Assembly: GCA_964581605.1 (NCBI GenBank)
Contig: CAZOPF010000001.1
Span: forward strand, 62,001 to 126,000
Length of the DNA: 64,000 nucleotides
Reading direction: 5' to 3'
DNA from: CAADGU01 sp964581605
Lineage (GTDB): Bacteria; Chloroflexota; Anaerolineae; Promineifilales; Promineifilaceae
Position numbers and translations under genes: made by a program. Positions 9,397-18,701 of the stretch are shown here, in pieces. Positions within the stretch are counted from its first letter, which is position 1. Every line of letters begins with the position of its first letter. Under the pieces are notes generated by a model. The model saw nothing but the letters and a program-made list of their open reading frames with translations. It had not been told where the DNA came from and ran no database searches.

Positions 9397-12300
9397 ATGA
9401 GTAAGACAAATAATCACAACCTCTACCAGATTCTCTTTCAACAATCAAAAGATGGCGTTTTTATCATCAATAGCGAAGGCACCGTGGCCGACGCCAATGA
9501 CGCTTTTTTGGAAATGGTGGGTTATACGGCCGCCCAAATCAAAAAGCTCAACGTATCCCAACTGATTGCTGAAGAAGAACTGCAAATACTGACCAACGCC
9601 TTGCTGCGCGAAAATGCCGTTCGTGATTATTTGTTGCCCATTCGTCGCCACAATGGTCATGTACTGGAAGTGTTGACCTCCATAACCGTGCAGCATGATG
9701 CCAATGGGCAAATACAAAACTATCTGGGCATTGTCCGCGAACTCCATTGGCGACAACAAGCCAACCGTGATTTTCAACAAAAACTACGCACACTCCAACG
9801 TGTCACCACCGAGCTGGACCGCGCGACATCACTAGATGAGCTATATCGCCGGGCTATTGAATTTGGACACAATGATTTGGGCTTTGAACGCATGGGCCTG
9901 CTGCTGCTGGATGAGCATACCGGCTACATGCGGGGCACTTATGGCATCAATGAATTCGGGCAAATTGTGGACGAACATGATCTTTTTGTGCCACCTGACG
10001 AACGTCATCTGGAGCTGGTACGGGCCAAAGGGCGTTCCATCTTGTATGAAGATGTGCCCCTGTTTACCGGCGGCAAAGAGACTGGCCGAGGCTGGAACGC
10101 CATTGCTGTTTTGTGGGATGGCGAACAGGGGGTTGGCTGGCTGGCGGCCGATAATGGCCTCACCGGCGAGCCACCGTCCGAATATGTATTAGACATCCTG
10201 ACGTTATATGGAGATACCATTGGGCATCTGATCAGCCGCAAATTACATGAAGAATCCGAACGATTGTTTCAACAAAAACTGCAAATTTTGCAGGAGGTTA
10301 ATCTAGAACTTTCACGGGTTCAAGATATGGGTGAGTTATATCGCCGGGCGATTGAACGTGGACGAGATGCTCTTGGGTTTGATCGTATCGGCCTGCTTAT
10401 GTATGACCAGTCTACCAATACCATGCAGGGCACATTTGGTACAGATGACAAAGGCCAACTGCGTGATGAACAGTATTTCCAGCAAGCAGTAACAGACCCG
10501 GATGTATTAGCTATTATTGTAGAGAAGAAGCGGCTGGGCTTTTGGCAAACCAAACCCTTGATGGATGAAGGGAAACCGGTGGGCAAGGGGTGGAATGCAA
10601 TGGCCCCCTTGTGGTATGAAGATAGAATTTTAGGCTGGCTGGCGGCCGATAATTTGCTTAAACGTGAACCTCTGCTTTCTTTCCAACCCGATCTACTGGC
10701 CTTGTATGCAGCCACGTTAGCCCATCTGATTGTGCGGTTGCAGGCGGCCGAAAACCTGCGTAAACAAGAGACCTTGTTGCGCCTGGTGCTGGATACTATT
10801 CCCCAATCTGTTTTTTGGAAGGATCGCAACTCAATTTATTTGGGTAGTAACCTGAACTTTGCCGCCGCCGCCGGGCTTCCTGCCCCGGAATATCTGGTGG
10901 GCAAATCCGATTATGATTTCTGGCCGCGGGAGCAGGCAGATATCTTTGTGGAAACTGATCGGCGGGTAATGCAGGGACATGAACCCTTGCTAGGAATCAT
11001 AGAGTCCATTCCGCAGGCTGATGGTACCGTCGTCTGGGCAGAAACGAATAAAGCGCCACTGTATGATGTGCAGGGCAATGTTATTGGTGTCCTGGGTACA
11101 TCCGAAAACATTACTAAACGCAAACAGGCTGAAGAGACGCTGTATCAGTCGCAGCAACAACTGGCTGAATCACTGGCCAGGCGTGAACGTGAAGTGGCCC
11201 TGGCTACCCAAATTGCCCAGGAAATTGCCAGTGCGGCTGATCTGAATGAGCTTTATGAAGGCGCGGTGGCCCAAATTCACGAGCAATTTGGCTATTACCA
11301 TACCCAACTGCTCCGTTATGATGCGGCTATGCAAACACTGGCGCTGGCGGTAGGTTATGGTGAAGTGGGCCAGAAGATGCTGGGAATGCACCATTCGGTA
11401 CCGGTGGGTGTGGGGCTTATTGGTAAAGCGGCCGCTACGGGGAAATCTATCTTGCGTGCGGATCTCACCGCCGATCCAGACTATCGCCCCAATCCTTTGC
11501 TGCCTGATACAAAAGGAGAATTGGCCATACCTATCAAGTTGCGAGATGAAGTGCTGGGTGTGCTGGACATACAAAGCAATCGAGTTAATGCCCTCAATGC
11601 CAATGACCAGTTAGTTTTGGAAGGGTTGTGTGGGCAAGTGGCGGTGGCTATTGAAGGTACAATTTTGCGCCAGGAGATGGAGTCTCGCTTACGTGAATTG
11701 AACGTGTTGCAGCGGCAAATGACGCGCGAGGGCTGGCGTGAATACCAGTCTGCCCGACCAGATTTGCCTGGTTATCAATATGATCATGCCGGCGTGCAAT
11801 TGTTGGCAGAGGGGATGATGCCCCAGACGAACGGCCATACTAATGGCACCGCAAAACGCAAACAGGGGGGTACGGCCGTGACCGCTGCCACCCTCCCCTT
11901 ACAAATCCGCAACGAAACAATAGGCTTCCTGGGCATCCAGTCCCCCCCGGATAAACCCCTCACCCCAGACGAGCAGGAATTTCTGGACGCCGTCTCCAAA
12001 GAAGTGGCCGAAGCACTGGAGGCCGCCCGCCTCTTTGAGCAAACCCAGGACGCCCTATCCGAACAAGAACGCCTCACGGCCGAACTGGAAACCGTAGCCC
12101 AGGTTAGCACTGTTGCCTCCACCATCCTGGAAGCGGATGCCCTGTTGCAAGCCGTAGTAGACCTGTCCAAGACCAGCTTCAACCTTTACCACGTCCACAT
12201 CTACCTGCTCAACGAAACCGGCCGTAAGCTCACCCTTAAAGCAGGGGCCGGCAATGTTGGCCGACTGATGGCCCTGGAGGGGCGCGAAATTGCCATTGAT

Positions 12301-13329
12301 GCTGATTCTTTGGTGGCACGCGCCGCCCGTACCCGCCAGGGTGTGCTGGAAAACAACGTCCGCAAGACAGTAGACTTTCTGCCACATCCCTTGCTGCCAC
12401 ACACCCAGGCCGAGATGGCCGTGCCCATGGTTTTGGGTGACAAACTCGTTGGCGTCCTTGACTTGCAATCAGACAAAGTTGACAGCTTCACCCCCGAAGA
12501 CCTGAAAATCCAACGTACCCTGGCCTCCCAGATCGCTATCGCCATTGAAAACGCCCGCCAGTACGCCGAACAGGTGGAAACATCCAAGAAACTGCGCGAG
12601 GTAGACCAGCTCAAATCCGAATTCCTGGCCAGCATGAGCCATGAACTCCGCACCCCGCTCAATTCCATCATCGGTTTTGCCGATGTGCTGCTGGAAGGGT
12701 TAGACGGCGACCTGAACGAACGCATGGAAGAAGATGTGCGCCTCATTCGGGAGAGCGGCCGTCACCTGCGCGAACTCATCGGCGATATTCTGGACATGTC
12801 CAAAATCGAAGCCGGCCGCATGGAACTGCGTTACGAAGATGTGGATATGCGGCAAATGGCCAACGACATCATGGCTACTGCGCAACCGCTGGCCCAACAA
12901 AAGAACCTGGATATGTACCTCGACCTGGATAGCCGCGTAACCACCGTTCGTGCCGATCGCACGCGTATCCGCCAGGTATTGTGGAACATCATGGGCAATG
13001 CCATCAAATTCACTGAAAAAGGGAGCGTCTCCCTCTCCATGCACGATCAAGGTAGCCATTTACTCATTGCCATCCGCGACACCGGCATTGGCATTAAGGA
13101 AGAAAATATACCGATTGTTTTTGAGCAGTTCCGGCAAATTGACGGCGGGCTAAACCGCGCGGCTGGCGGCACCGGCTTGGGCATGCCCATCACCAAAAAA
13201 CTGGTAGAAATACATGGTGGCGACATCTGGATTGAAAGTGTGTACGGCCAGGGCAGCACCTTCTTCTTCACACTGCCCTATGTACCTCCCGTAAACAGAC
13301 CCGGCACTGGCCCACTGTCCGCTTCCTAA
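9397..13329 (+). CDS. PAS/GAF sensor histidine kinase
   Basis: A 1310-residue soluble histidine kinase that should autophosphorylate and pass phosphate to the receiver encoded next. Approximate order: PAS 10-125, two GAF-like units 135-290 and 296-450, PAS 462-578, GAF 598-765, a GWREY segment near 778, a degenerate GAF, GAF 898-1055, HisKA 1068-1142 with H-box SMSHELRTPLN (His1082), and HATPase_c 1188-1298 with N-box NIMGNAIKFT, DTGIGI (Asp1228) and GTGLGM. ATG 9397 follows the upstream stop by one base with GAGG about 9 nt before it; ATGs at 9382 and 9388 are also in frame. It is the only protein in the cluster with a kinase core, so the kinase-less sensors probably feed into it (inference). 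Confidence 0.93.
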   Translation: MSKTNNHNLYQILFQQSKDGVFIINSEGTVADANDAFLEMVGYTAAQIKKLNVSQLIAEEELQILTNALLRENAVRDYLLPIRRHNGHVLEVLTSITVQHDANGQIQNYLGIVRELHWRQQANRDFQQKLRTLQRVTTELDRATSLDELYRRAIEFGHNDLGFERMGLLLLDEHTGYMRGTYGINEFGQIVDEHDLFVPPDERHLELVRAKGRSILYEDVPLFTGGKETGRGWNAIAVLWDGEQGVGWLAADNGLTGEPPSEYVLDILTLYGDTIGHLISRKLHEESERLFQQKLQILQEVNLELSRVQDMGELYRRAIERGRDALGFDRIGLLMYDQSTNTMQGTFGTDDKGQLRDEQYFQQAVTDPDVLAIIVEKKRLGFWQTKPLMDEGKPVGKGWNAMAPLWYEDRILGWLAADNLLKREPLLSFQPDLLALYAATLAHLIVRLQAAENLRKQETLLRLVLDTIPQSVFWKDRNSIYLGSNLNFAAAAGLPAPEYLVGKSDYDFWPREQADIFVETDRRVMQGHEPLLGIIESIPQADGTVVWAETNKAPLYDVQGNVIGVLGTSENITKRKQAEETLYQSQQQLAESLARREREVALATQIAQEIASAADLNELYEGAVAQIHEQFGYYHTQLLRYDAAMQTLALAVGYGEVGQKMLGMHHSVPVGVGLIGKAAATGKSILRADLTADPDYRPNPLLPDTKGELAIPIKLRDEVLGVLDIQSNRVNALNANDQLVLEGLCGQVAVAIEGTILRQEMESRLRELNVLQRQMTREGWREYQSARPDLPGYQYDHAGVQLLAEGMMPQTNGHTNGTAKRKQGGTAVTAATLPLQIRNETIGFLGIQSPPDKPLTPDEQEFLDAVSKEVAEALEAARLFEQTQDALSEQERLTAELETVAQVSTVASTILEADALLQAVVDLSKTSFNLYHVHIYLLNETGRKLTLKAGAGNVGRLMALEGREIAIDADSLVARAARTRQGVLENNVRKTVDFLPHPLLPHTQAEMAVPMVLGDKLVGVLDLQSDKVDSFTPEDLKIQRTLASQIAIAIENARQYAEQVETSKKLREVDQLKSEFLASMSHELRTPLNSIIGFADVLLEGLDGDLNERMEEDVRLIRESGRHLRELIGDILDMSKIEAGRMELRYEDVDMRQMANDIMATAQPLAQQKNLDMYLDLDSRVTTVRADRTRIRQVLWNIMGNAIKFTEKGSVSLSMHDQGSHLLIAIRDTGIGIKEENIPIVFEQFRQIDGGLNRAAGGTGLGMPITKKLVEIHGGDIWIESVYGQGSTFFFTLPYVPPVNRPGTGPLSAS

Positions 13330-13474
13330 AATCGGCTCTATGCACAAGAAGTTGAACTTCTCTTCTTCTAAATCGGCAGTTTGCACCTGAAATTTGGCAG
13401 CATTATTGTTACAATTGGTTGTTCATGGATCAGGCAAGTAGATGAAGTTGTAGAAATATAGTTAAAGAGGAATT

Positions 13475-13858
13475 ATGGAAGGTACACGTAAAAAAGTGAT
13501 GTGCGTTGAAGACAATTCAGTCAATATGCTGTTGGTCTCGCGCATTGTGGAAGCTGAGGGGCATGAATTGGTGCAGGCTGTTGATGGCTATGCCGCTCGT
13601 GATATTTTGAAAGAGATGGTGCCGGATATCATCTTGCTGGATATTAACTTGCCCGGCGTTTCTGGTTTGGAATTGGCGCGTGAGTTTAAGTCGGATGTCC
13701 GGTTGACAAAAGTGCCACTGATTGCCACAACAGCCCAGGTATTGGTGGGAGATAGGGAGCGCTGTTTGGAGGCTGGCTGTGATGATTATCTGCCCAAACC
13801 ATTAGACATACGGAAGCTGCGCGAAGTGCTGCGATTTTATTTGAATAACGGCCAATAA
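13475..13858 (+). CDS. Stand-alone receiver (single-domain response regulator)
   Basis: A 127-residue CheY/DivK-type receiver with no output domain. The acidic pocket is Glu12-Asp13, the phospho-acceptor Asp56 (LLDINLPG), the switch threonines are Thr85/Thr86 (ATTA) and the conserved lysine is Lys108 (LPKP). ATG 13475 has AGAGGA just upstream. It lies 145 nt after the histidine kinase, so it is the likely phosphate recipient, either passing phosphate on through a relay or acting by protein contact. The spacer holds no clear terminator, so co-transcription is plausible. A hairpin terminator follows the stop. Confidence 0.93.
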   Translation: MEGTRKKVMCVEDNSVNMLLVSRIVEAEGHELVQAVDGYAARDILKEMVPDIILLDINLPGVSGLELAREFKSDVRLTKVPLIATTAQVLVGDRERCLEAGCDDYLPKPLDIRKLREVLRFYLNNGQ

Positions 13859-13865
13859 ATGGATA

Positions 13866-13898
13866 AAGAACCCGGTTTTAATCAGAAACCGGGTTCTT
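13866..13898. terminator. Bidirectional hairpin terminator between convergent genes
   Basis: Arms at 13866-13878 and 13886-13898 pair over 13 bp around a 7-nt loop. The hairpin separates the receiver gene (+) from the methyltransferase gene (-). The last codons and stop of the methyltransferase (from 13882) are encoded inside the right arm. Confidence 0.7.
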
Positions 13899-15069
13899 CA
13901 TTTGTGGCAATAATAACTGACGGTTCCCCCTGAATGTGAGTCAAAAACAAAATACGATGATTCTCTTTTGAGCCAGTGAGCCGTAGCTGCCGTTGTAATT
14001 GTTCCGGTTCAATGGGTGAACCGCGCTTTTTAATAGTCACTTGCCCAATCTGGTTTTCGTGCAAATAGCGGCGGAGTTGTTTGAGTTGAAACGGCCGTAC
14101 CCCCTCTACCACATACTTCCTGGCAAATGGCGTCTCCTGGGGAATATGGCTAGTCAGATAGGCGATCTCTGCATCAATCTTACTCGCCTCCAACTGTATG
14201 GCTAATGCTTCCACCAGATGCGCCCGAATGATGGCCCGGTCTGGTTCGTATAAATAAGTTCTGACGGCCGTGACTGGAACAGGTGTTGTCGGTAAATCAG
14301 CATCCGTTAGAAAATAACCTTCAGGCAGCAATGTGGCCCGCCTATTGGCGCCGCTGCGCAAATCCCCCATCCACAATATACACTCCTTCATTTCACCTTC
14401 CAGGGAAATAAATTCCGCTTCGGCCGTTGGTGGTATTTCGGCGTAGTTTATGGCCGGGCTGACTTTCACGGCCGTGTGCTGTACCCATCGTTCCACCAGA
14501 TTGAGCGGCGGTTGATATTGCTGCACGGAATGAAAGCGACGGCCGTGTTCGTCTCGCCGCGCCGGATCAAAAAAGAGAGCCTCCACCGGCAGCGGGGTCA
14601 GCTCGAGCAGGTCAGCCTGCAAGGGATGGAACTGCCCCCCATGCCCATACGCCCGCACATTTTCCTGGGCCATGGCCAGCCGCACCACATCCCACTCCAC
14701 CCCCGTCACGTGCGCATGGGCGGCCAACGCCAGCGCATCCCCGCCAATGCCGCACCCCAAATCAGCCACCTCGCGGAAACCGGCGGCCGCAAACCGTTCT
14801 GCCCGGTAATGGGAAATTGTCTCGGCCGATGCCTGTTCTAAAGCGGGGCGGGTGAAAAACATCCGGTCGGCGCGGCTGAATTTGGCGGCCGCCTGCTGGC
14901 GCAAAATGACCGTTTCCAGTACAGCCTGGGCTTTTTCGGGCGGCAATTGTTGGCGCAACTGAGCGGCAATTTGCAGGTGATTATGGGGCGTGATGGGGGT
15001 GGCGGCCGATTCTTTTAGCCAGCGTTCCCCCTCTGGTGAAAGTAAAAATTGTAAGTCATCTAAGGTCAT
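13882..15069 (-). CDS. SAM-dependent methyltransferase with THUMP-like C-terminus
   Basis: A 395-residue class I methyltransferase. Motif I is VADLGCGIGGDALALAA (residues about 100-117), an acidic VEWD end of strand 2 follows, and the motif-IV-like FFDPARR segment stands near residue 168. The C-terminal third, with the RPFQLKQLRRYL and KKRGSPIEP segments, fits the THUMP-like domain attached to this family. Substrates of the family are not well established; RNA is the likely one. Start 15069 gives MTLDDLQFLL, the usual N-terminus. It is last in a minus-strand series after the nuclease gene, with an 83-nt gap, and its end lies in the terminator hairpin. Confidence 0.8.
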   Translation of the reverse strand: MTLDDLQFLLSPEGERWLKESAATPITPHNHLQIAAQLRQQLPPEKAQAVLETVILRQQAAAKFSRADRMFFTRPALEQASAETISHYRAERFAAAGFREVADLGCGIGGDALALAAHAHVTGVEWDVVRLAMAQENVRAYGHGGQFHPLQADLLELTPLPVEALFFDPARRDEHGRRFHSVQQYQPPLNLVERWVQHTAVKVSPAINYAEIPPTAEAEFISLEGEMKECILWMGDLRSGANRRATLLPEGYFLTDADLPTTPVPVTAVRTYLYEPDRAIIRAHLVEALAIQLEASKIDAEIAYLTSHIPQETPFARKYVVEGVRPFQLKQLRRYLHENQIGQVTIKKRGSPIEPEQLQRQLRLTGSKENHRILFLTHIQGEPSVIIATNEEPGF

Positions 15070-15152
15070 GGGTGGGGGGCAACGGATGGGAAGCGGATGA
15101 GCGGACTGGCGTGCAGTTATCCGTTTATCTGCTCTTTCATCCTCTGCACTAC

Positions 15153-15998
15153 TTATGGCAGCGCTGGTTCCAGCGGTATGGAGAACAGGTCATCCGGTTC
15201 GTCGTCAGGAATGGGCACGGCCGTCACGAGCCCCATGTTCGTGCCCATCTCTTGCCGCCCACACAACGCCTGATAGGCACAAACCCGGCACTGCGCCCGC
15301 TCTTCCGTCAGCGGCCAGACGCCACCGGCACTTTGCTGCGCCTCAATCTGGGCCACAATTGCCCTGATCTCTGTCCAGTTTCGCTCGTGCCATGCCGGGC
15401 TGTAAACAAACGTGTGCGGTTTGTCGGGCGCTGCCACGTACCAGTAGGTGAGGCTGATCTGCTCTGGCAGCAGGGGCGCCTGCCCCTCGCCCCACAACGC
15501 CTGCCCACCTTCGGCCAGCATGGCCAGATAGAGCCGGGTTTGCCAGTCATGGCGCAGCATCGTTTCGTCCGGCGGCCGCCCCGTTTTCCAGTCATACAGA
15601 TGGGCAAAGGCACGGCCGTCTGATTCCCCAATGATGAGCAGGTCAAAACGGCCATGTAACAAATGCTGACCAATCGGAATGGTAAGGGTGAGTTCGGGCA
15701 AGGTACGGACATGGGGCCTGTGACGGCCGTGCGGCAAGGTCGGCAAAAATCGGGCAAACGTCAGCCACCACCCCCGCAGTGTCCGGTCGGCAATCGTCGC
15801 CGGTTCAATCGTTAGCCCCAGAAAATGGCGCTGCACCAGTTGATGAAACTGCTGCCCCAGCCCCAGCCGCTCCTCATCGGCCACAGCCAGCGGTGCGGCC
15901 GGCCAGGCCGCCTCTTCCAGATACCGCAATTGAAAACGGCGGCGACATTCCAAAAAGGTAGTCAGTTTGCCCCGGCTGAGGAGGAGAGCGTCGTTCAT
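15153..15998 (-). CDS. PD-(D/E)XK nuclease, Cas4/RecB-like, with Fe-S cysteines
   Basis: A 281-residue protein of the PD-(D/E)XK superfamily. Seen: FLECRRRFQLRYLE at the N-terminus, a GQQFHQLVQRHF helix, the active-site strand GRFDLL followed by YDWKTGR (Asp...Asp-x-Lys), and C-terminal CRVCAYQALC. The early Cys plus these three match the iron-sulphur arrangement of Cas4/AddB-type nucleases. I moved the start to ATG 15998 because the extra upstream codons translate a short tandem repeat. There is no strong ribosome-binding site. There are no cas genes or CRISPR repeats nearby, so a general DNA-processing role is more likely than adaptation; this is inference. Confidence 0.8.
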   Translation of the reverse strand: MNDALLLSRGKLTTFLECRRRFQLRYLEEAAWPAAPLAVADEERLGLGQQFHQLVQRHFLGLTIEPATIADRTLRGWWLTFARFLPTLPHGRHRPHVRTLPELTLTIPIGQHLLHGRFDLLIIGESDGRAFAHLYDWKTGRPPDETMLRHDWQTRLYLAMLAEGGQALWGEGQAPLLPEQISLTYWYVAAPDKPHTFVYSPAWHERNWTEIRAIVAQIEAQQSAGGVWPLTEERAQCRVCAYQALCGRQEMGTNMGLVTAVPIPDDEPDDLFSIPLEPALP

Positions 15999-16005
15999 GG
16001 TGGTA

Positions 16006-16047
16006 AGCAGTGAACAGTAAGCAGTGAACAGTAAGCAGTAAGCAGTG
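16006..16047. repeat. Period-7 tandem repeat (CAGTGAA/CAGTAAG units)
   Basis: About six 7-bp units alternate between CAGTGAA and CAGTAAG upstream of the nuclease start. The same units recur at 41031-41108. They make an artificial N-terminal extension of the nuclease frame. Confidence 0.8.
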
Positions 16048-16118
16048 AACGTTCCCAAGGCACTGAAGCGCGTTTCCCATAACAACCTGGGATGCCATCT
16101 CCAGGGACCTGGCGGATT

Positions 16119-16988
16119 CTATTCCAGCAACTTTCTCTCTACAGAGGTATACAACTCCTCAAATTCTGATGCCCGGTGCATATCGGCCGTCAGCGTATTC
16201 ATGTTCTGCAAAATATCCATCAACCCAGCAATCGTATTTCGCACCCGCGTATACAGGTCAATATCGTCCCGAATCCCCTGCAAATTCGCTTGCGAATCAA
16301 TACTTTTCATCGCTTCGTTCAACTGCTTGATTTTCTCGTCCCAATACTTGATATATTCAATGCGATCCAGCGAGTCATAAATTTTGGCATCTGGCAGCAC
16401 CACCGGGAAGATACGGCCGTAAAAATCATTGTGGCTGGCAATCTCCACCAGTTCAAACATGCAGTTCTTGGAGCGCAAATACTTGTCACTAATCACCGCC
16501 ACAATCGCCTGCCCGGCTCCGATCTCCTGCATAAACTCCCGGATCAACCCCTTGAACCCCAAATCCCGCTTATCCCGTATCAGCGTAATGCCTCGCTCCT
16601 GAAATGCCTGGTCAATCTGATTCACGATATTCTCGCTGTCGCCGCCCCAGGCATAAGAGACAAACACCTTCTTCTCCCGCATGGGGGGAGGCGTGGGGGG
16701 TAGACCGGGCAGCGGTGGTTTGCCGGGGCCAGGCGGCAGATTGGGTTTGAAGCCATAGGGGGTCAAATCCAGGTGGGGGCGGAGGGTGGCAACGGCCGTC
16801 AGCAATTGCTGCTCCTGCCCCCGTCGTTTGGCGTATCCCTGTAAATCCTGCGCCATCCGGCTCACATTACCCGCCTGCGTAAACACCTCACCCCCATCAT
16901 ACCCCAATTCCAGGCATAATTCTTCCAATTCTGTGGCGCTGAAACTGCCCCGGAGTTCCTTAAAAAACAAATTGTAATTGTCTGCCAT
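16119..16988 (-). CDS. TIR-domain protein with N-terminal effector-associated-like domain
   Basis: A 289-residue protein. Residues 1-72 are a small helical domain (FFKELRGSFSATELEELC, then a second helix pair) resembling the effector-associated, death-like adaptor domains found on bacterial conflict proteins. Residues 81-103 are a Pro/Gly linker. Residues 107-235 are a TIR domain with KVFVSYAW, a central acidic strand and SKNCMFELVE; Glu179 fits the catalytic glutamate of NAD-cleaving TIRs. A helical tail follows. Start ATG 16988 has GGAGG about 10 nt upstream and a near-consensus promoter. Adaptor-TIR fusions are usually cued by a partner carrying a matching adaptor domain; no such partner is visible here. 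Immune or cell-death function is inference. Confidence 0.8.
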   Translation of the reverse strand: MADNYNLFFKELRGSFSATELEELCLELGYDGGEVFTQAGNVSRMAQDLQGYAKRRGQEQQLLTAVATLRPHLDLTPYGFKPNLPPGPGKPPLPGLPPTPPPMREKKVFVSYAWGGDSENIVNQIDQAFQERGITLIRDKRDLGFKGLIREFMQEIGAGQAIVAVISDKYLRSKNCMFELVEIASHNDFYGRIFPVVLPDAKIYDSLDRIEYIKYWDEKIKQLNEAMKSIDSQANLQGIRDDIDLYTRVRNTIAGLMDILQNMNTLTADMHRASEFEELYTSVERKLLE

Positions 16989-17016
16989 GTGATGATTACC
17001 TCCTGAAAACTTATGG

Positions 17017-17073
17017 CGCGATTTGCCAAATCGCGTTACGCCGTCACTATACAAACGAAACCCAGGTTGTCAA
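17017..17073 (-). promoter_or_regulatory. Promoter and 5'-leader palindrome of the TIR gene
   Basis: On the minus strand a perfect -35 TTGACA (17068-17073) is followed after 16 nt by TATAGT (17046-17051). Transcription should start near 17039. Directly inside the leader lies a perfect inverted repeat with 9-bp arms (17017-17025 and 17027-17035), about 13 nt before the ribosome-binding site. It may be an operator or an RNA hairpin. Confidence 0.7.
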
Positions 17074-17290
17074 GTAGGGGCAGGCAACCGGGCAACAAAT
17101 CCGCCTGCGGTTGGGCCATAATCCCGGTCGCCTCGCCCCACGTTCGCAGAATTTACACCTTTTCCAACCGCCTCGCCCCTACGATGGGTGATGGGTGGGG
17201 ATATGACGGGGATGGAAAAATTTCAGTAGTTCGTCTTCACTCACCCGCCCTTGCAAGGAACGCAAAAGTTCTGTCGGATTCAGGTTTTTT
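17074..17290. other. Intergenic region without recognised gene
   Basis: Together with the promoter on one side and the repeat on the other, this forms a spacer of about 310 nt between the TIR gene and the DUF420-like gene. I see no convincing coding frame, tRNA or known RNA motif. Short Pro/Gly-type frames here lack ribosome-binding sites. Confidence 0.5.
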
Positions 17291-17364
17291 AGGCAGCGGA
17301 TAGGAACAAATAAGCGGATAGGTTTATGCGGTATTTATCCGCTTATCCGTTTATTATCCGCTGC
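17291..17364. repeat. Imperfect long hairpin built from ATAAGCGGAT units
   Basis: GCAGCGGATA-type units on the left pair with TATCCGCTGC-type units on the right around a centre near 17325. Related units occur at 15085-15125 and 57539-57560. It lies just downstream of the DUF420-like gene and may end its transcript, though no T-run is present. Confidence 0.6.
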
Positions 17365-17365
17365 C

Positions 17366-17848
17366 CTAATACGTCGGCGGGTTGGGGTTGTTGATGAACC
17401 AGAAGTAGTAAACCAGCAGCCCCAGGAATATGGTGAGCATATACAGGGCGTAGGACGTGCGCATGAACAGTTTATAGTTGTTGAATTTGAGGGCGTTAAT
17501 CATCAGCCCATTGGCCCGCAAGACCACAAAGACGCCCAACACAAAAGCAAAAAAGCCCACAATGCCGTGCAGGGTCGTCACCAGATAAAACGGTTCACCC
17601 AGTAAATCTGGCACACCGGGAGCGACAAAATCCCGGTACGGTAAAATCATCAGCCAGAGAACGAGGATGACATTCAGGGCCACGGAAGCGGTCTGAATCC
17701 AGCGGTGGGTCTGGTATTTTTGTCGCCGGGCCATCACCACACCCACCGTCAGCGCCACGCCAATGAGGATCATCAATACCAACGTCATATCGGCCGCCCA
17801 GTTAGCAGCCGTGCCCAAAAAGCCGGGTTTGTGCATTAATTCAGTCAT
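17366..17848 (-). CDS. DUF420-like membrane protein
   Basis: A 160-residue integral membrane protein with four to five hydrophobic segments. The layout resembles DUF420 (YozB-type) proteins: a first segment, then HRWIQTASVALNVILVLWL, a periplasmic loop, TTLHGIVGFFAFVLGV and a last segment ending in VYYFWF. DUF420 proteins are often found with cytochrome-oxidase assembly genes, but none are next to it here; a copper-delivery pair lies at 50904-52043. Start ATG 17848 is used because upstream codons translate the AATT repeat. Confidence 0.6.
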   Translation of the reverse strand: MTELMHKPGFLGTAANWAADMTLVLMILIGVALTVGVVMARRQKYQTHRWIQTASVALNVILVLWLMILPYRDFVAPGVPDLLGEPFYLVTTLHGIVGFFAFVLGVFVVLRANGLMINALKFNNYKLFMRTSYALYMLTIFLGLLVYYFWFINNPNPPTY

Positions 17849-17852
17849 AATC

Positions 17853-17912
17853 TGTAATTGGGTAATTGAGTAATTGGGTAATTGCCTCAATTACCCAATT
17901 ACTCAATTACTT
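17853..17912. repeat. Period-8 AATT repeat hairpin
   Basis: Units TAATTGGG/TAATTGAG on the left are followed after CCT by the inverse units CAATTACC/CAATTACT, giving a long AT-rich hairpin. Other copies lie at 21604-21662, 52269-52334 and, in part, 34606-34627 and 61946-61966. Confidence 0.85.
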
Positions 17913-17914
17913 CC

Positions 17915-18655
<741 letters not shown>

Positions 18656-18666
18656 GGTTGCCTCTA

Positions 18667-18700
18667 AAACCTGACAGGTCTTTGGAGACCTGTCAGGTTT
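18667..18700. repeat. Intercistronic hairpin (ACCTGACAGGT family)
   Basis: Perfect 14-bp arms (18667-18680, 18687-18700) around a 6-nt loop, between the permease stop and the ATPase start. There is no T-run, so transcript stabilisation or a mobile repeat is more likely than termination. A close relative lies at 24954-24984. Confidence 0.8.
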
Positions 18701-18701
18701 G

